A stretch of DNA of 64,000 nucleotides from Nocardia brasiliensis IFM 10847 (GCF_000710915.1 NZ_BAUA01000035.1:62001-126000), one strand, 5' to 3'. Positions 8,112-17,499 are shown, counted from the first letter of the stretch. Translations and numbers: made by a program. The notes: generated by a model not told the origin, from the letters alone.

Positions 8112-9388
8112 CGACACACACGACCCGGGTCGAGCTGTTCATCGGCAAAGGCGGGGTAGGCAAGACGACGCTGGCGTGTGCCACCGCCATGTCCTACGCC
8201 AGGGCGGGCCGTCGGGTGCTGATCGCGTCGCTCGATCAGGCGCATTCGCTGGGCGACGCGCTCGGATTCCGCTTTCCGCACGATCCCGGCACGGTCGCGG
8301 GGATCGCCACGGTGCTCCCGGGGCTCGACGTGATCGAAGTGGATTCGCTTGCGCTGCTGGAGGATCGGTTCCGTGAGGTGGTGCGGATGCTGTCCCCCGG
8401 CACCGGCCACGATCACGGCGTCGATCTGGCCGCACTCGACCCGGCCGAGCTGACCGGCCTGCCGGGCGTGCAGGAACTGTTGATGCTGGTGGAGATCACC
8501 CAGTTCGTGCAGGAGGACGACTGGGATGTGGTGGTCGTCGACTGCCCGCCCTCGGCGGACATGCTGCGCATCGTCACCGCGCCGGACACGCTGCTCGGTT
8601 ATCTGGAACGGGTGTGGCCGGCGCACGCCCGCGCGATGAGTTCGATCGGCACGGACCTGCGCCGCGCGGTGCTCGCGACGACCGTCGAACGGATCGTCGA
8701 GGCGGTCACCGAGGTCCGCAACCTGCTCGCCGACCATCGCCGCACCGGAGCCCGCCTGATCACCGTCGCCGAACGGGTGACCCTCGCCGAATCCGAACGC
8801 GTCCGCTCCGCCGCCGCCCTGCTCGGCTTGCGCCTCGACACCGTCGTGGTGAACAAGGTGCTCCCCGCCCTCGACGGCAGCGCGGCAGATCATCCGGCGG
8901 CGCGCTGGTACGCGGATCGACGTGACGAGCAACTCACCGCGATCACCGAGTTACGACGCGCGATGCCGGGTATCCCGGTGCTGATCGCGCAGCACACCGG
9001 ACCCGAGCCGATCGGCCTGACCTCCCTCACGGCGCTGTCGCACGCGGTGGGCTCGGACGGGGACGCTGCCCTTATGCTGAGCGACAGTCCGGCGGAGGTT
9101 GACGGAAGTTCCGGCGAACCGGTGGTTCGATGTGAATCGGGCAGCGGCCTGCACGCGATATACACATTGCGGATGCCACTGCCCGTGGTCGACGCGACAA
9201 CGCTGCGACTTGGCCGAGTGGAGGACGATTTGATCGTGGGAGCGGACGGTGTCCGGCGGCGAGTGCGTCTGGCGCCGGTATTGCGGCGGTGCACGGTCGA
9301 CGGTGCCGAACTCGACGGCGGGCAACTCGTGGTGCGCTTCCGCCCCGACCCGCAGTTGTGGCCGGAAAGCAGCGGCGATGAACGGTGA
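8108..9388 (+). CDS. ArsA/GET3-like ATPase (Rv2184c-like), probable CTG start
   Basis: About 426 aa. The P-loop IGKGGVGKTTLACATAM is encoded at 8141-8191, upstream of the first ATG (8189), so the gene must start earlier. In this frame the only usable codon before the P-loop is CTG 8108, overlapping the preceding stop as CTGA; this yields (M)TTHTTRVELFIGKGG. Later motifs are VVVVDCPPSADMLRI (switch region) and VVVNKVLP. The C-terminal 100 residues form a small beta-rich domain (LRMPLPVVDATTLRLGRVED) like the alpha-crystallin-type tail of actinobacterial ArsA homologues. No arsenic genes are nearby; a partner function with the SRPBCC proteins is suggested by conserved order only. Confidence 0.87.
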   Translation: MTTHTTRVELFIGKGGVGKTTLACATAMSYARAGRRVLIASLDQAHSLGDALGFRFPHDPGTVAGIATVLPGLDVIEVDSLALLEDRFREVVRMLSPGTGHDHGVDLAALDPAELTGLPGVQELLMLVEITQFVQEDDWDVVVVDCPPSADMLRIVTAPDTLLGYLERVWPAHARAMSSIGTDLRRAVLATTVERIVEAVTEVRNLLADHRRTGARLITVAERVTLAESERVRSAAALLGLRLDTVVVNKVLPALDGSAADHPAARWYADRRDEQLTAITELRRAMPGIPVLIAQHTGPEPIGLTSLTALSHAVGSDGDAALMLSDSPAEVDGSSGEPVVRCESGSGLHAIYTLRMPLPVVDATTLRLGRVEDDLIVGADGVRRRVRLAPVLRRCTVDGAELDGGQLVVRFRPDPQLWPESSGDER

Positions 9389-10103
9389 TCGAAGCACCGG
9401 CTTCTTCGGCCGGGTCACCGGCCGAGGCGCGGACCGCACACCCGAAGCCGACGCCCGCGCAGCGGGCGACGCGAACGAATCGGCCGACGCCCGTGGACAA
9501 CGCGGCCCGAACGAACCCCGAGCGGACGCCGATTCCGGGCGCACCGACCAGCCCGGCACGGGCGACCCACGCAGTGCGGGCAGCGCGGGCGACCCACGCA
9601 GTGCACGCACGACTGGCAGCGCGGGCAGCGACGCCCGAACCCACGACCACGGCGCCGCCCACTCCGACGCGAAGCCGAAAAGCGATCCCTATCAAGGTGA
9701 TCCGGGCGACGGACTGGCCGAGTTCGCCGCGGAACTCAAACTGCTCGCCGAAGCCGTGCTAGAGCGGGTGGAGCCGGTGCTGCGCCGTGCGGCCGACGGG
9801 CAGGTGGAGTGGTCGAGCTGCGACTGGTGCCCGGTCTGCGCCGCGGCCGCGCTGGTGCGCGGGGAACATCACGAGGTGTTGCAGAGTGTGGCCGATCACG
9901 GCACCGCCATCGTCACGGTGCTGCGCGAGGCGCTCGCCGGCGTGCCGGTCGACCCGGTGATGCCGGAGCACGATCACGCTGCGCCGCACCGTGATTCCAC
10001 CGCATCGCCGCATGATGCCGCCGCCGGACGTACGGAAGACCGCGCGGGACAACGCCCGTCGCGATCCCGCTACGTCGCCATCCCAGTGACGATCAAGGCA
10101 TGA
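9378..10103 (+). CDS. Conserved hypothetical protein with CxxC motif (Rv2183c-like)
   Basis: 241 aa; ATG 9378 overlaps the ArsA-like gene by 11 nt. The first 100 residues are Ala/Asp/Gly/Arg-rich and disordered, with short repeats (GDPRSAGSA, GDPRSARTT). The conserved core is LAEFAAELKLLAEAVLERVEPVL followed by CDWCPVCAAAALVRGEHHEVL, three Cys and two His that could hold a metal. The tail is again disordered and His/Asp-rich. Equivalent position to Mtb Rv2183c; function unknown. Confidence 0.8.
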   Translation: MNGDRSTGFFGRVTGRGADRTPEADARAAGDANESADARGQRGPNEPRADADSGRTDQPGTGDPRSAGSAGDPRSARTTGSAGSDARTHDHGAAHSDAKPKSDPYQGDPGDGLAEFAAELKLLAEAVLERVEPVLRRAADGQVEWSSCDWCPVCAAAALVRGEHHEVLQSVADHGTAIVTVLREALAGVPVDPVMPEHDHAAPHRDSTASPHDAAAGRTEDRAGQRPSRSRYVAIPVTIKA

Positions 10104-11107
10104 CGCACCGGCTGTCAGGTGCGCGACCGCTGACTGTCGGAATCGACGTCGGCGGCACCAACATTCGCGCATCGGTGATCGACAACAGCGGCGAGGTGCT
10201 CGACACCGTGCAGGCGCCGACCCCGCATTCGGCCCGGGCACTCGAGGACGCCCTCGCCCGTTCCGTGCGGGAGCTGTGCAACCGCCATCCGATCGGCGCG
10301 GTCGGTCTCGCGGTCGCCGGGTTCATCACCGCCGACCGCACCACCGTCCGGTTCGCCCCGCACCTGCCCTGGCAGGACACTCCGGTCGCGCAGCGGCTCA
10401 CCGAACGGCTGGAGCTGCCGGTCATTCTCGAACACGACGCGAATGCGGCCATGTGGGCCGAATATCGGTTCGGCGCTGCCGCGGGCGGGCACAACGTGGT
10501 GCTGGTCGCGATCGGCACCGGGATCGGCGCCGCGCTGCTGATCGACGGCCGGCTCTATCGCGGAACGCACGGTGTCGCACCGGAACTCGGGCATCTGCAG
10601 GTCGTGCCGGAGGGCCGGGCTTGCCCGTGCGGCAAACGCGGCTGCTGGGAACGGTATTGCAGCGGAACAGCTCTCGCCGATACCGCGATCGAAATGCTGG
10701 CCACCGATCCGGTGCGCTCGGTGCTCGCGAAGGACGTCTATCGCGATCCCGGTTCGCTGACCGGGCGCCGGGTCGCGGGCGCGGCCCAGGACGGTGACCC
10801 GCTCGCGGTGCGGGTGATGGCCGATTTCGCACGCTGGCTCGGCCTCGGGCTCGCCTTCGTCAGCGATATCTTCGACCCCGATCTGGTCGTCATCGCCGGC
10901 GGCGTGAGCAGTTCGGCCCCGCTGTTCCTGGACGAGGCGCGCGAGGAGTACGCGCGCGCCGTCACCGGCGCGGGCCACCGGCCGCTCGCGCGTATCCGCA
11001 CCACCCAGCTCGGCGAGGCGGCGGGCATGATCGGCGCCGCCGACCTGGCCCGCGCGGCGCTCATCGAGAGCGAGCACAAGAACTCCAGGGTCGCGCGCAG
11101 CCGCTGA
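10100..11107 (+). CDS. ROK-family sugar kinase (glucokinase-like)
   Basis: 335 aa. TVGIDVGGTNIRASV is the phosphate-1 loop, LEHDANAAMWAEYRFG holds the catalytic Asp, VAIGTGIGAALLIDG is phosphate 2, and CPCGKRGCWERYCSG is the ROK zinc motif after an ExGH segment (APELGHLQV). It should phosphorylate glucose or a related hexose with ATP. No N-terminal HTH is present, so it is a kinase rather than a ROK repressor. ATGA overlap with the preceding gene indicates coupling. I do not recall a ROK gene at this spot in Mtb, so it may be lineage-specific here. Confidence 0.9.
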   Translation: MTHRLSGARPLTVGIDVGGTNIRASVIDNSGEVLDTVQAPTPHSARALEDALARSVRELCNRHPIGAVGLAVAGFITADRTTVRFAPHLPWQDTPVAQRLTERLELPVILEHDANAAMWAEYRFGAAAGGHNVVLVAIGTGIGAALLIDGRLYRGTHGVAPELGHLQVVPEGRACPCGKRGCWERYCSGTALADTAIEMLATDPVRSVLAKDVYRDPGSLTGRRVAGAAQDGDPLAVRVMADFARWLGLGLAFVSDIFDPDLVVIAGGVSSSAPLFLDEAREEYARAVTGAGHRPLARIRTTQLGEAAGMIGAADLARAALIESEHKNSRVARSR

Positions 11108-11360
11108 CCGACCCGGACATTCCACGTTTCGTGGCGCGCGCCAGTGGTATTCGGAGGAGAGAAGATCTGCTCGGTCACCGATGACCACGATTCCGGAGGC
11201 CGGCAGTCCCGCTATCGGGCTTCGATTGCAGCGCACCCGCTCGCGCATGGCAGAGTGTGGTGAGATTCGCCGCTGCGCTTGGATGTGATCTGCAACCAGC
11301 GGTAAAGTCGGCAACTGACGCAGGTGCCCGCTTCGATCCCGGTCCCGGGGGAAGGACGTC

Positions 11361-12086
11361 ATGTTCTACTGGCTGCTGAAGTACTTGCTGCTGGGACCGT
11401 TCATGCATCTCTACAATCGGCCCACGGTCGAAGGTGTGGAGAACATTCCGGCCGACGGTCCGGCAATCATGGCGGGTAACCACCTTTCTTTCGCGGACTG
11501 GTTGTTCGCGCCGCTGCTCTCGCCGCGTCGCATCAACTATCTGGCGAAGGCCGAATACTTCAACACGCCCGGCGTCAAAGGCGCGTTCCAGAAGTGGTTC
11601 TTCACCACCACCGGCCAGTTCCCGATCGACCGCACCGGCGCCGACGCCGCCGAGGACGCGCTCAACGCCGCCCGCAAGTTGCTCGATCAGGGCCGCTTGG
11701 TCGGCCTCTACCCCGAGGGCACCCGCTCCCCCGACGGTCGCCTGTACAAGGGCAAGACCGGCCTGGCTCGCCTCGCGCTCGAGACCGGCGTCCCCGTCAT
11801 CCCGGTCGCCGTCATCGGTACCGACGACGTGAGTCCGCCCGGACCGTTCCGCTGGCGCCGCCGCAAGGTGACCGTCAAGTTCGGCGCCCCCATCGACTTC
11901 TCCCGCTACGACGGCATGGGCGGCAACCGCTTCGTCGAGCGCGCCGTCACCGACGAGGTCATGTACGAGCTCATGCAGCTCAGCGGCCAGGAATACGTCG
12001 ACGTCTACGCCGCCAGCCTGAAGAAGAACGTCCCCAACGGCAGCGCCCGCGAAACCACCCGAATCCCGGACACCGCAGCCAGCTAG
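11361..12086 (+). CDS. 1-acyl-sn-glycerol-3-phosphate acyltransferase-type protein (PlsC, Rv2182c-like)
   Basis: 241 aa LPLAT-family enzyme, likely acylating lysophosphatidate or a related lipid at the membrane. Visible: N-terminal hydrophobic YWLLKYLLLGPFMHL, motif I NHLSFADW (H-x4-D), FPIDRTG (motif II) and YPEGTRSPDG (motif III), then VIPVAVIGTDD. The 253-bp gap upstream has no gene; GGGGGAAGGA precedes ATG 11361. Confidence 0.92.
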   Translation: MFYWLLKYLLLGPFMHLYNRPTVEGVENIPADGPAIMAGNHLSFADWLFAPLLSPRRINYLAKAEYFNTPGVKGAFQKWFFTTTGQFPIDRTGADAAEDALNAARKLLDQGRLVGLYPEGTRSPDGRLYKGKTGLARLALETGVPVIPVAVIGTDDVSPPGPFRWRRRKVTVKFGAPIDFSRYDGMGGNRFVERAVTDEVMYELMQLSGQEYVDVYAASLKKNVPNGSARETTRIPDTAAS

Positions 12087-12726
12087 CGGGACTTCGTCCC
12101 GGCAGCAGTCTCGTTCCGGCGCAGGCGCGGCCTTTGTCTCGACAGCGTGTCCGGCGAACGGTGTGCCCTTCCACGGCAACCCGTTAGCGCAGGCCCTGCT
12201 CCTCGGCACGACAACGTCCCCTGGTTCTTCGAGTTCGACCGTCGCCAGTCGTTTCATCGGCTGGCGACGTCTGCGTTGCGGCCCACCTCGCGCCCGAGGT
12301 CTCCGCCGCCCACCTCGCACCTCCCCGGTCTCCGCCGCCCACCCCGCACCCCGAGGTCTCCGTAGCTCACCTCGCGCGCAGCCCACCCCGCATCCCAGCA
12401 ATTGCCGCAGCCCAACCTCGCGGGCGCCGAAACACGCACCGCTTCTGCCGAACTCCGCTGCTCACGTGCCCGTCCCTGTTCTCAGAATCCGCACCCGTTC
12501 TCGGGTTCCGCGCCCTTGCGGGCCCCAGAAGGAATGTGGATCCCGAGAAAGGGTGCGGCTGTGGCGATCCCACCTTTACAGTCGGGGGTCGGGTCGGTGG
12601 CTGGGAGGGATTTCGCTTGATGGTCGAGAGGGGGTGGCGGGTGCGCCACTCGCCGACAGTTTGCTCGCGCCGACTCGTTACCCCGGAGTTCATATTGCGT
12701 TGGGATAGCTGGGACAGGGTGATCCC
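12087..12726. other. 640-bp non-coding stretch with low-complexity repeats and a long inverted repeat
   Basis: 12260-12375 is a low-complexity run of CACCTCGC and GAGGTCTCCG words. 12489-12509 and 12538-12558 form an imperfect inverted repeat (19 of 21 pairs, CCGCACCCGTTCTCGG against its complement) with a 28-nt loop, 170 bp before phoD. No convincing ORF on either strand. Confidence 0.6.
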
Positions 12727-14292
12727 ATGACTGGTTCGACCTTCGGTTTCTCCCGGCGCACCTTGTTGCGCACCTCCGCGCTCGGTCTGGTGGCGGCCCC
12801 GGCATTGGCCGCGTGCGCCTCCAACGACGGGCCCGGCCTGGTGCGGCAGCGGCCGGTGCTGACCCACGGGGCGGCGGTGGGTGACCCACGCACCGACGGC
12901 GCGCTGATCTGGGCTCGGTCCGACCAACCCGCGAAGCTGATCGTCGAGACCGCGTCCACCGAATCGTTCACCAACGCAAAGAGGTTCGCCGGGCCCCTGC
13001 TCACCCCGGACAGCGACGGCACCGGCCGGGTGCGCGTCAACGGTCTGCCCGCCGGCCAGCAGGTGCACTACCGGGTGACGCTGGAGAACGAGAGCGGCGC
13101 CGTCTCCGAACCCGTCACCGGTGTGTTCCGCACGGTGCCGACGGGCGAGTCGGATATCCGGTTGCAGTGGTCCGGTGACGTGGTCGGCCAGGGGTACGGC
13201 ATCAACCCGGATCTCGGCGGTATGAAGATCTTCTCCGCGATGGCCGCCCGTGACCCGCACCTGTTCATCCACTCCGGCGATTCCATCTACGCGGACAATC
13301 CGGTCAAAGAGTCGGTCACGCTGCCCGACGGGCGAATCTGGCGCAACACGGTGTCCGAGGCGAAGAGCGCCCCCGCCCAGACGTTGCAGCAGTTCCGTGG
13401 CAACTACGCCTACAACCTGACCGACCAGAACTACCTGCGCTTCAACTCCGCGGTCGCGCAGGTGGTGCAGTGGGACGATCACGAGACCGTCAACAACTGG
13501 TATCCGGGCGGCCTCGTCCCGGCGGCCAAGAACTACAACGAGCGCAGCATGGACACCCTGGCGACCCGGGCCTGGCAGGCGTTCCACGAGTGGATGCCGG
13601 TGGAGCCCAAGGAAGCGGTGGACGGCCGCCTCTATCGCAAGATCTCCTACGGCCCGCTGCTGGACGTCTTCGTGCTCGACATGCGCACCTACAAGGACAC
13701 CAACGACGCGAACAACGGCCCCGAGGGACGCATTTTCGGTGCGGCTCAGACGAAGTGGTTGATCGAGGGGCTGCGCGACTCGACGGCGGTCTGGAAGATC
13801 GTGGCGAACGATCTCCCGCTCGGCCTCGTCGTCAAGGACGGTGAACAACCGAATACCACCGCGTTCGAAGGCCCCGCCAACGGCGATCCGGGCGCTCCGT
13901 CGGGCCGCGAAACCGAGATCGCCCAGGTGCTCTCGGCGATCAAGGCGAACAAGGTGACCGACGTGGTGTGGCTGACCGCCGACGTGCACTACACCGCCGC
14001 ACACCACTACGCCCCCGAGCGCGCGGCGTTCACCGACTTCGACGAGTTCTGGGAGTTCGTCTCCGGACCGCTCAACGCCGGCGCGTTCGGCCCCAACCCG
14101 CTGGACGGAACCTTCGGGCCGGAGGCCGTTTTCGTGCACGCGCCGCCGGTACAGAACAGTTCCCCGCTCGACGAATACCAACATTTCGGCGAGGTTCTGA
14201 TCGACGGCAGGTCAAGGGAGCTGACGGTCAATTTGTGCGACGCGACGGGATCGGTACTGTTCAGCAAGCAACTCGCACCAACCGCCGGATAG
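12727..14292 (+). CDS. phoD: Tat-exported alkaline phosphatase/phosphodiesterase PhoD-like lipoprotein
   Basis: 521 aa. The N-terminus has a twin-arginine signal (FSRRTLLRTSALGL) ending in a lipobox LAAC, so it should be a Tat-translocated lipoprotein. Fibronectin-like N-domain (about residues 40-140) precedes the Fe3+/Ca2+ phosphatase domain: SGDSIYADNP, WDDHETVNNWYPGG and LTADVHYTAAHHY hold the Asp/His metal ligands. It would release phosphate from organic phosphodiesters outside the membrane. No Pho box was identified. It begins after the repeat-rich gap and is followed by an unrelated FAD oxidoreductase. Confidence 0.92.
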   Translation: MTGSTFGFSRRTLLRTSALGLVAAPALAACASNDGPGLVRQRPVLTHGAAVGDPRTDGALIWARSDQPAKLIVETASTESFTNAKRFAGPLLTPDSDGTGRVRVNGLPAGQQVHYRVTLENESGAVSEPVTGVFRTVPTGESDIRLQWSGDVVGQGYGINPDLGGMKIFSAMAARDPHLFIHSGDSIYADNPVKESVTLPDGRIWRNTVSEAKSAPAQTLQQFRGNYAYNLTDQNYLRFNSAVAQVVQWDDHETVNNWYPGGLVPAAKNYNERSMDTLATRAWQAFHEWMPVEPKEAVDGRLYRKISYGPLLDVFVLDMRTYKDTNDANNGPEGRIFGAAQTKWLIEGLRDSTAVWKIVANDLPLGLVVKDGEQPNTTAFEGPANGDPGAPSGRETEIAQVLSAIKANKVTDVVWLTADVHYTAAHHYAPERAAFTDFDEFWEFVSGPLNAGAFGPNPLDGTFGPEAVFVHAPPVQNSSPLDEYQHFGEVLIDGRSRELTVNLCDATGSVLFSKQLAPTAG

Positions 14293-14343
14293 CACCCGAG
14301 ATCGGACGAGCGGCGGCGGCCGCGCTGTAGTAGCTTTCGTGCC

Positions 14344-15621
14344 ATGAGCACGCCGCAGTTTGTCTCCGCCGAGGAGTATCTACCCCGCGATACCGCGGAT
14401 GTCGTTCGCACGGTTCGGGATTCACGCGGCCGCGCGGAACGGCTGACCGTGCGCGGCGGGGAGCAGTTGGACGACGGACTGGCACTGCCCGCCCAGCCGA
14501 CCGTGGTGTCGCTGCGCCGGATGAACCAGGTGCTCGACATCAACCTCGGCCGGCGGACGGTGCGCGTGCAGGCGGGCGCCAAGCTGTCCGATATCGATCG
14601 GCGCCTCGGCGCGCACGGGCTCGGCCTGCCGATCGTCGGCGACCACCGCGACATCACCGCCGGCGGTTTCGCGTCCGTCGGCGGGGTGAGCGCGGCCTCG
14701 CACAAGTACGGCATGTTCATCGATCAGGTCGTCGATCTGGAGTACGTCGACAACGACGGGCGGATCGGTACCTGCGGGCGCACCCACCACACCGAACGGT
14801 TCCATCGCATCCTCGGTGCGGGCGGGCGCGCGGGCATCATCACCGCGCTCACCCTCGACGTGATCGACATCGACAAGGACCGCACCTGGCTCACCACCAA
14901 CGCGGACCGTTTCCTCGACTTCGATTCCTTCGTGGAACACGCCTACGCGGAGATCACCCGGCCCGGCAACGCGGCGTTGCAGGTGGGCCGGTGGGTCGAC
15001 ACCGCGCCGCTGAAGGTGACCCGCCCGGGCGGCGTCGGCCAGTTGCAGTTGGGCACGGTCCGATTCGGGCAGTGGTCCACCCTGCATCCCACCACGCCGA
15101 CCCGTTCGGTGCGGGCGCGCCGCGAGGTCGGTTCGCGGGCCCGAAAGTCCTTGGGCGTCATCGCCTCCGCCGCGAGCGGTCCCGCGGGCATGCCGCTGCG
15201 CAACGCGGCCGCGGGCGCGGTGCTCTTCGCGCCCAAGGTGCAGACCCTGCGCGACGCCGAATATCTCGCCGATACGGCGCTCAGTTCGTCCGAGCGTGGT
15301 CCCGCCTACCGGGTGGGCGTTTTCGCGCCGCTGTCGAGCTACACGTCGGTGTTCTACCGCCTGCACGATCTGTTCGCCGGACACCGCGAGCGCACCGGTT
15401 GCTTCACCGTCATCTCCGCGATGACCTACGGCGTCCGCTCCCGCTACCTGCGCTCCGAAGCCGCCGCCCGCGGCCTCTCCCCCGAAGACCACGGCCTCAT
15501 CACCTTCACCAGCCGCCTACGCCCCGCCGCCCTCCCCTCCGAACTCCTCCGCGACATCGTCTCCGGCATAGACGAAATCTGCCGCTCCGAAAACGCCCTG
15601 CGCTACGAGTCCCCGGAGTAA
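14344..15621 (+). CDS. FAD-linked oxidoreductase (FAD-binding PCMH/BBE-like type)
   Basis: 425 aa. The p-cresol methylhydroxylase-type FAD domain shows LTVRGGEQLDDG, VRVQAGAKLSDIDRRLGAHG, LPIVGDHRDITAGGFASVGG and GAGGRAGIITALTLDVI. The C-terminal substrate part is less recognisable. Enzyme family is clear, substrate is not; related proteins include sugar-lactone oxidases and DprE1-like enzymes. ATG at 14344, 51 bp after phoD. Confidence 0.83.
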   Translation: MSTPQFVSAEEYLPRDTADVVRTVRDSRGRAERLTVRGGEQLDDGLALPAQPTVVSLRRMNQVLDINLGRRTVRVQAGAKLSDIDRRLGAHGLGLPIVGDHRDITAGGFASVGGVSAASHKYGMFIDQVVDLEYVDNDGRIGTCGRTHHTERFHRILGAGGRAGIITALTLDVIDIDKDRTWLTTNADRFLDFDSFVEHAYAEITRPGNAALQVGRWVDTAPLKVTRPGGVGQLQLGTVRFGQWSTLHPTTPTRSVRARREVGSRARKSLGVIASAASGPAGMPLRNAAAGAVLFAPKVQTLRDAEYLADTALSSSERGPAYRVGVFAPLSSYTSVFYRLHDLFAGHRERTGCFTVISAMTYGVRSRYLRSEAAARGLSPEDHGLITFTSRLRPAALPSELLRDIVSGIDEICRSENALRYESPE

Positions 15622-16066
15622 GCCCGACACGGTGCGCGCGATCTACGCCCGCCTCACAGAGGTTGTCGACACCTCACACAGCGACTCGCCGTGTGACGCG
15701 CCGACACTCGGTGTGGGAGGTCTGTGAAGCGACGCTCCGGGTAGGCGACGAACTGTGCGCAGCGGCGAGGAACCGCCGACCGCCCGTTGCCGGGCGCCCC
15801 GGCTGAACGGGGGAGCAAGGCGCAAGCCAAGATCAGGGGGAATTGGTGGCGGCGCGTTCTCGCGTTATGCCGCCGCCAATTCCCCCTGATCTTGTACCCA
15901 GGACCCGATTCGGGATCGGTCGATCAAGTCCATCAAACGGCTGGCAACCTTATACTGTGACCGGTCGCATATGTCGCCGTGAGGTTGCGGGGGCGGGCGG
16001 CTTCGGCACTGTCGGCGGGGTGCCGTGCGTGTGTTCAGTCGTTCGCATGTGAAGGTTGCTGTGCCG
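15622..16066. other. Intergenic stretch with palindrome R2
   Basis: About 445 bp between the FAD oxidoreductase and the SDR gene. Besides palindrome R2 (15831-15891) it contains inverted words GAGGTTGTCGACACC and GGTGTGGGAGG around 15660-15725. The short ORFs here overlap the palindrome and show no conserved residues. Confidence 0.5.
15831..15891 (+). repeat. 61-bp intergenic palindrome family, copy R2
   Basis: Best-preserved copy: left arm GATCAGGGGGAATTGGTGGC, loop with TTCTCGCGTTATGCC, right arm CGCCAATTCCCCCTGATC. It lies between two plus-strand genes. Confidence 0.88.
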
Positions 16067-16852
16067 ATGCCCGAATTCCGTACTGCCCCGGTTCGATTCA
16101 TCGATCGCAAGCGTGCCCATCCGCCGGAATCGCTCGCGGGACGCCGGGTTCTGGTCACCGACGCGTGTTCCGATATCGGCCGCGCCACCGCACAGCTATT
16201 GGCCGCCCAAGGGGCGCAACTACTTCTGGTGGCTCGGCGCGGGGACCAGTTGATCGCCGCCTGTGCGGAGATCCGCGGCGACGGTGGGGAAGCGCACTGG
16301 TGCCGCTGCGATATCTCGGCACTCGGCGACGTCGACCAGCTCGTCACCTGGGTGCTCAGCGAGTTCGGCACCGTCGACGTGCTGATCAACAACGCGGGCC
16401 GGCCCGTGCGCCGCCCGGTCACCCAGTCGCTGCACCGCTTCCGCGACTATCAGCAGATGATGGCCGCGAACTATTTCGGCCCGCTCCGCCTCACCTTGGG
16501 TCTGCTTCCGGCGATGCTGCGCTCCGGCTCCGGACATGTGCTCAATGTCGGACCGTGGAGCCCCGATATCGGTGCCGCACCGAATTTCGCGTCCTACGCC
16601 AGCGCCCAAGCCGCCTGGACCACGTTCGGCGACTGCGCCGACGCCGAACTCGCCCCACAGGGCATCCAGGTCACCACCGTCCACTACACGCCCGGCCAAC
16701 TCGACGACCCCGAGCAGACGGCCCAGCGCATCGAAACCGCCATCCGCACCCGAGCCCCCCGTGTAGAACCCCGCTTCACCCGCACCCTCTACGCCCTCGC
16801 CGGCGTAGCCCCCCGCTCCACCGCCCGCCTCATGCACGCCTTCGGCATCTGA
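16067..16852 (+). CDS. SDR-fold protein with degenerate cofactor and catalytic motifs
   Basis: 261 aa. Overall layout is a short-chain dehydrogenase: RRVLVTDACSDIGRATAQLL, LINNAGRPV (NNAG motif), VLNVGPWSPD and FASYASAQAAW. The nucleotide-binding TGxxxGIG reads TDACSDIG, and the catalytic YxxxK reads YASAQ, so the Lys is Gln and a key Gly is Asp. The NNAG motif and fold remain. It may bind a ligand without classical oxidoreductase activity. ATG 16067 is chosen for GAAGG at 16051; GTG 16025 is an alternative. Confidence 0.78.
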   Translation: MPEFRTAPVRFIDRKRAHPPESLAGRRVLVTDACSDIGRATAQLLAAQGAQLLLVARRGDQLIAACAEIRGDGGEAHWCRCDISALGDVDQLVTWVLSEFGTVDVLINNAGRPVRRPVTQSLHRFRDYQQMMAANYFGPLRLTLGLLPAMLRSGSGHVLNVGPWSPDIGAAPNFASYASAQAAWTTFGDCADAELAPQGIQVTTVHYTPGQLDDPEQTAQRIETAIRTRAPRVEPRFTRTLYALAGVAPRSTARLMHAFGI

Positions 16853-16918
16853 CCCCGCCGCATCACGAGACCTCAGCCGCCCAACGCGCACCACGAGTCG
16901 AACTCCCCACCGCCCCGC

Positions 16919-16968
16919 GAATGGTGGCGGAAGCTTCTCGGCCGATGCCACCACCATTACCTGGTGAT
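16919..16968 (+). repeat. Intergenic palindrome family, copy R3 (5'-truncated)
   Basis: ATGGTGGCGG, loop TTCTCGGCCGATGCC and right arm CACCACCATTACCTGGTGATC; the left GATCAGGGGG end is missing. The right GATC(A) reaches into the stop codon of the minus-strand gene ending at 16968. Confidence 0.7.
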
Positions 16969-17468
16969 CAACTGTCCAGCTGCGGACCCGAGTCCCGCGT
17001 CGACGCATACATGCAGTGCAGCAGATTGTTGCCTGTGGTTTCACACAGCCCGAAGGTCAACTGCACCCCGCACGGGGTCTCGATAGTGGTCTGGGTGTCG
17101 AAGGTGAGCGGCGGATACGGGTGCCAGGGGCAGTCGTGCTCGTCGAGCAACGCCAGAGTCCGGTCCATCGGCAATACGCCCACGGCACGCTGCACGGACC
17201 CGCCCGGGGTGTTCATCTTCGCGGGCAGCCGGAATTCGGGCTCACGCCAACCGATTCGGTCCAATCCCACCATGCGCAGCTCGCCGTCTTCGACGTGCAC
17301 CTCGACGCTCTCCTCCCGCTGCAGAAAGTCCGCGAAATCGTCGGAGGTGCGCAACGGCACGCCGACCGCGCGCAGCGCCGCCACCAGTTCGTCGCCGCGC
17401 AGCCCCAATCGCAGCGCGCCGACCTGTCCGGTTTTCGCGAACGTGACGATCACGTCGATGATGTCCAC
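16968..17468 (-). CDS. Conserved hypothetical protein
   Basis: 166 aa, acidic and soluble, no signal or membrane helix. Visible stretches: LRLGLRGDELVAALRAVGVP, REESVEVHVEDGELRMVGLD, HDCPWHPYPPLTFDTQ and CGVQLTFGLCETTGNNLLHCMY. I do not recognise the family; the layout (small domain with a repeated beta pattern and conserved Trp/Cys) resembles immunity- or antitoxin-like proteins but no toxin is adjacent. It reads toward the SDR gene, and its stop lies inside palindrome R3. Confidence 0.72.
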   Translation of the reverse strand: MDIIDVIVTFAKTGQVGALRLGLRGDELVAALRAVGVPLRTSDDFADFLQREESVEVHVEDGELRMVGLDRIGWREPEFRLPAKMNTPGGSVQRAVGVLPMDRTLALLDEHDCPWHPYPPLTFDTQTTIETPCGVQLTFGLCETTGNNLLHCMYASTRDSGPQLDS

Positions 17469-17499
17469 GCGCTCAACCTAAGGCGCGCCCCGGAAACGG

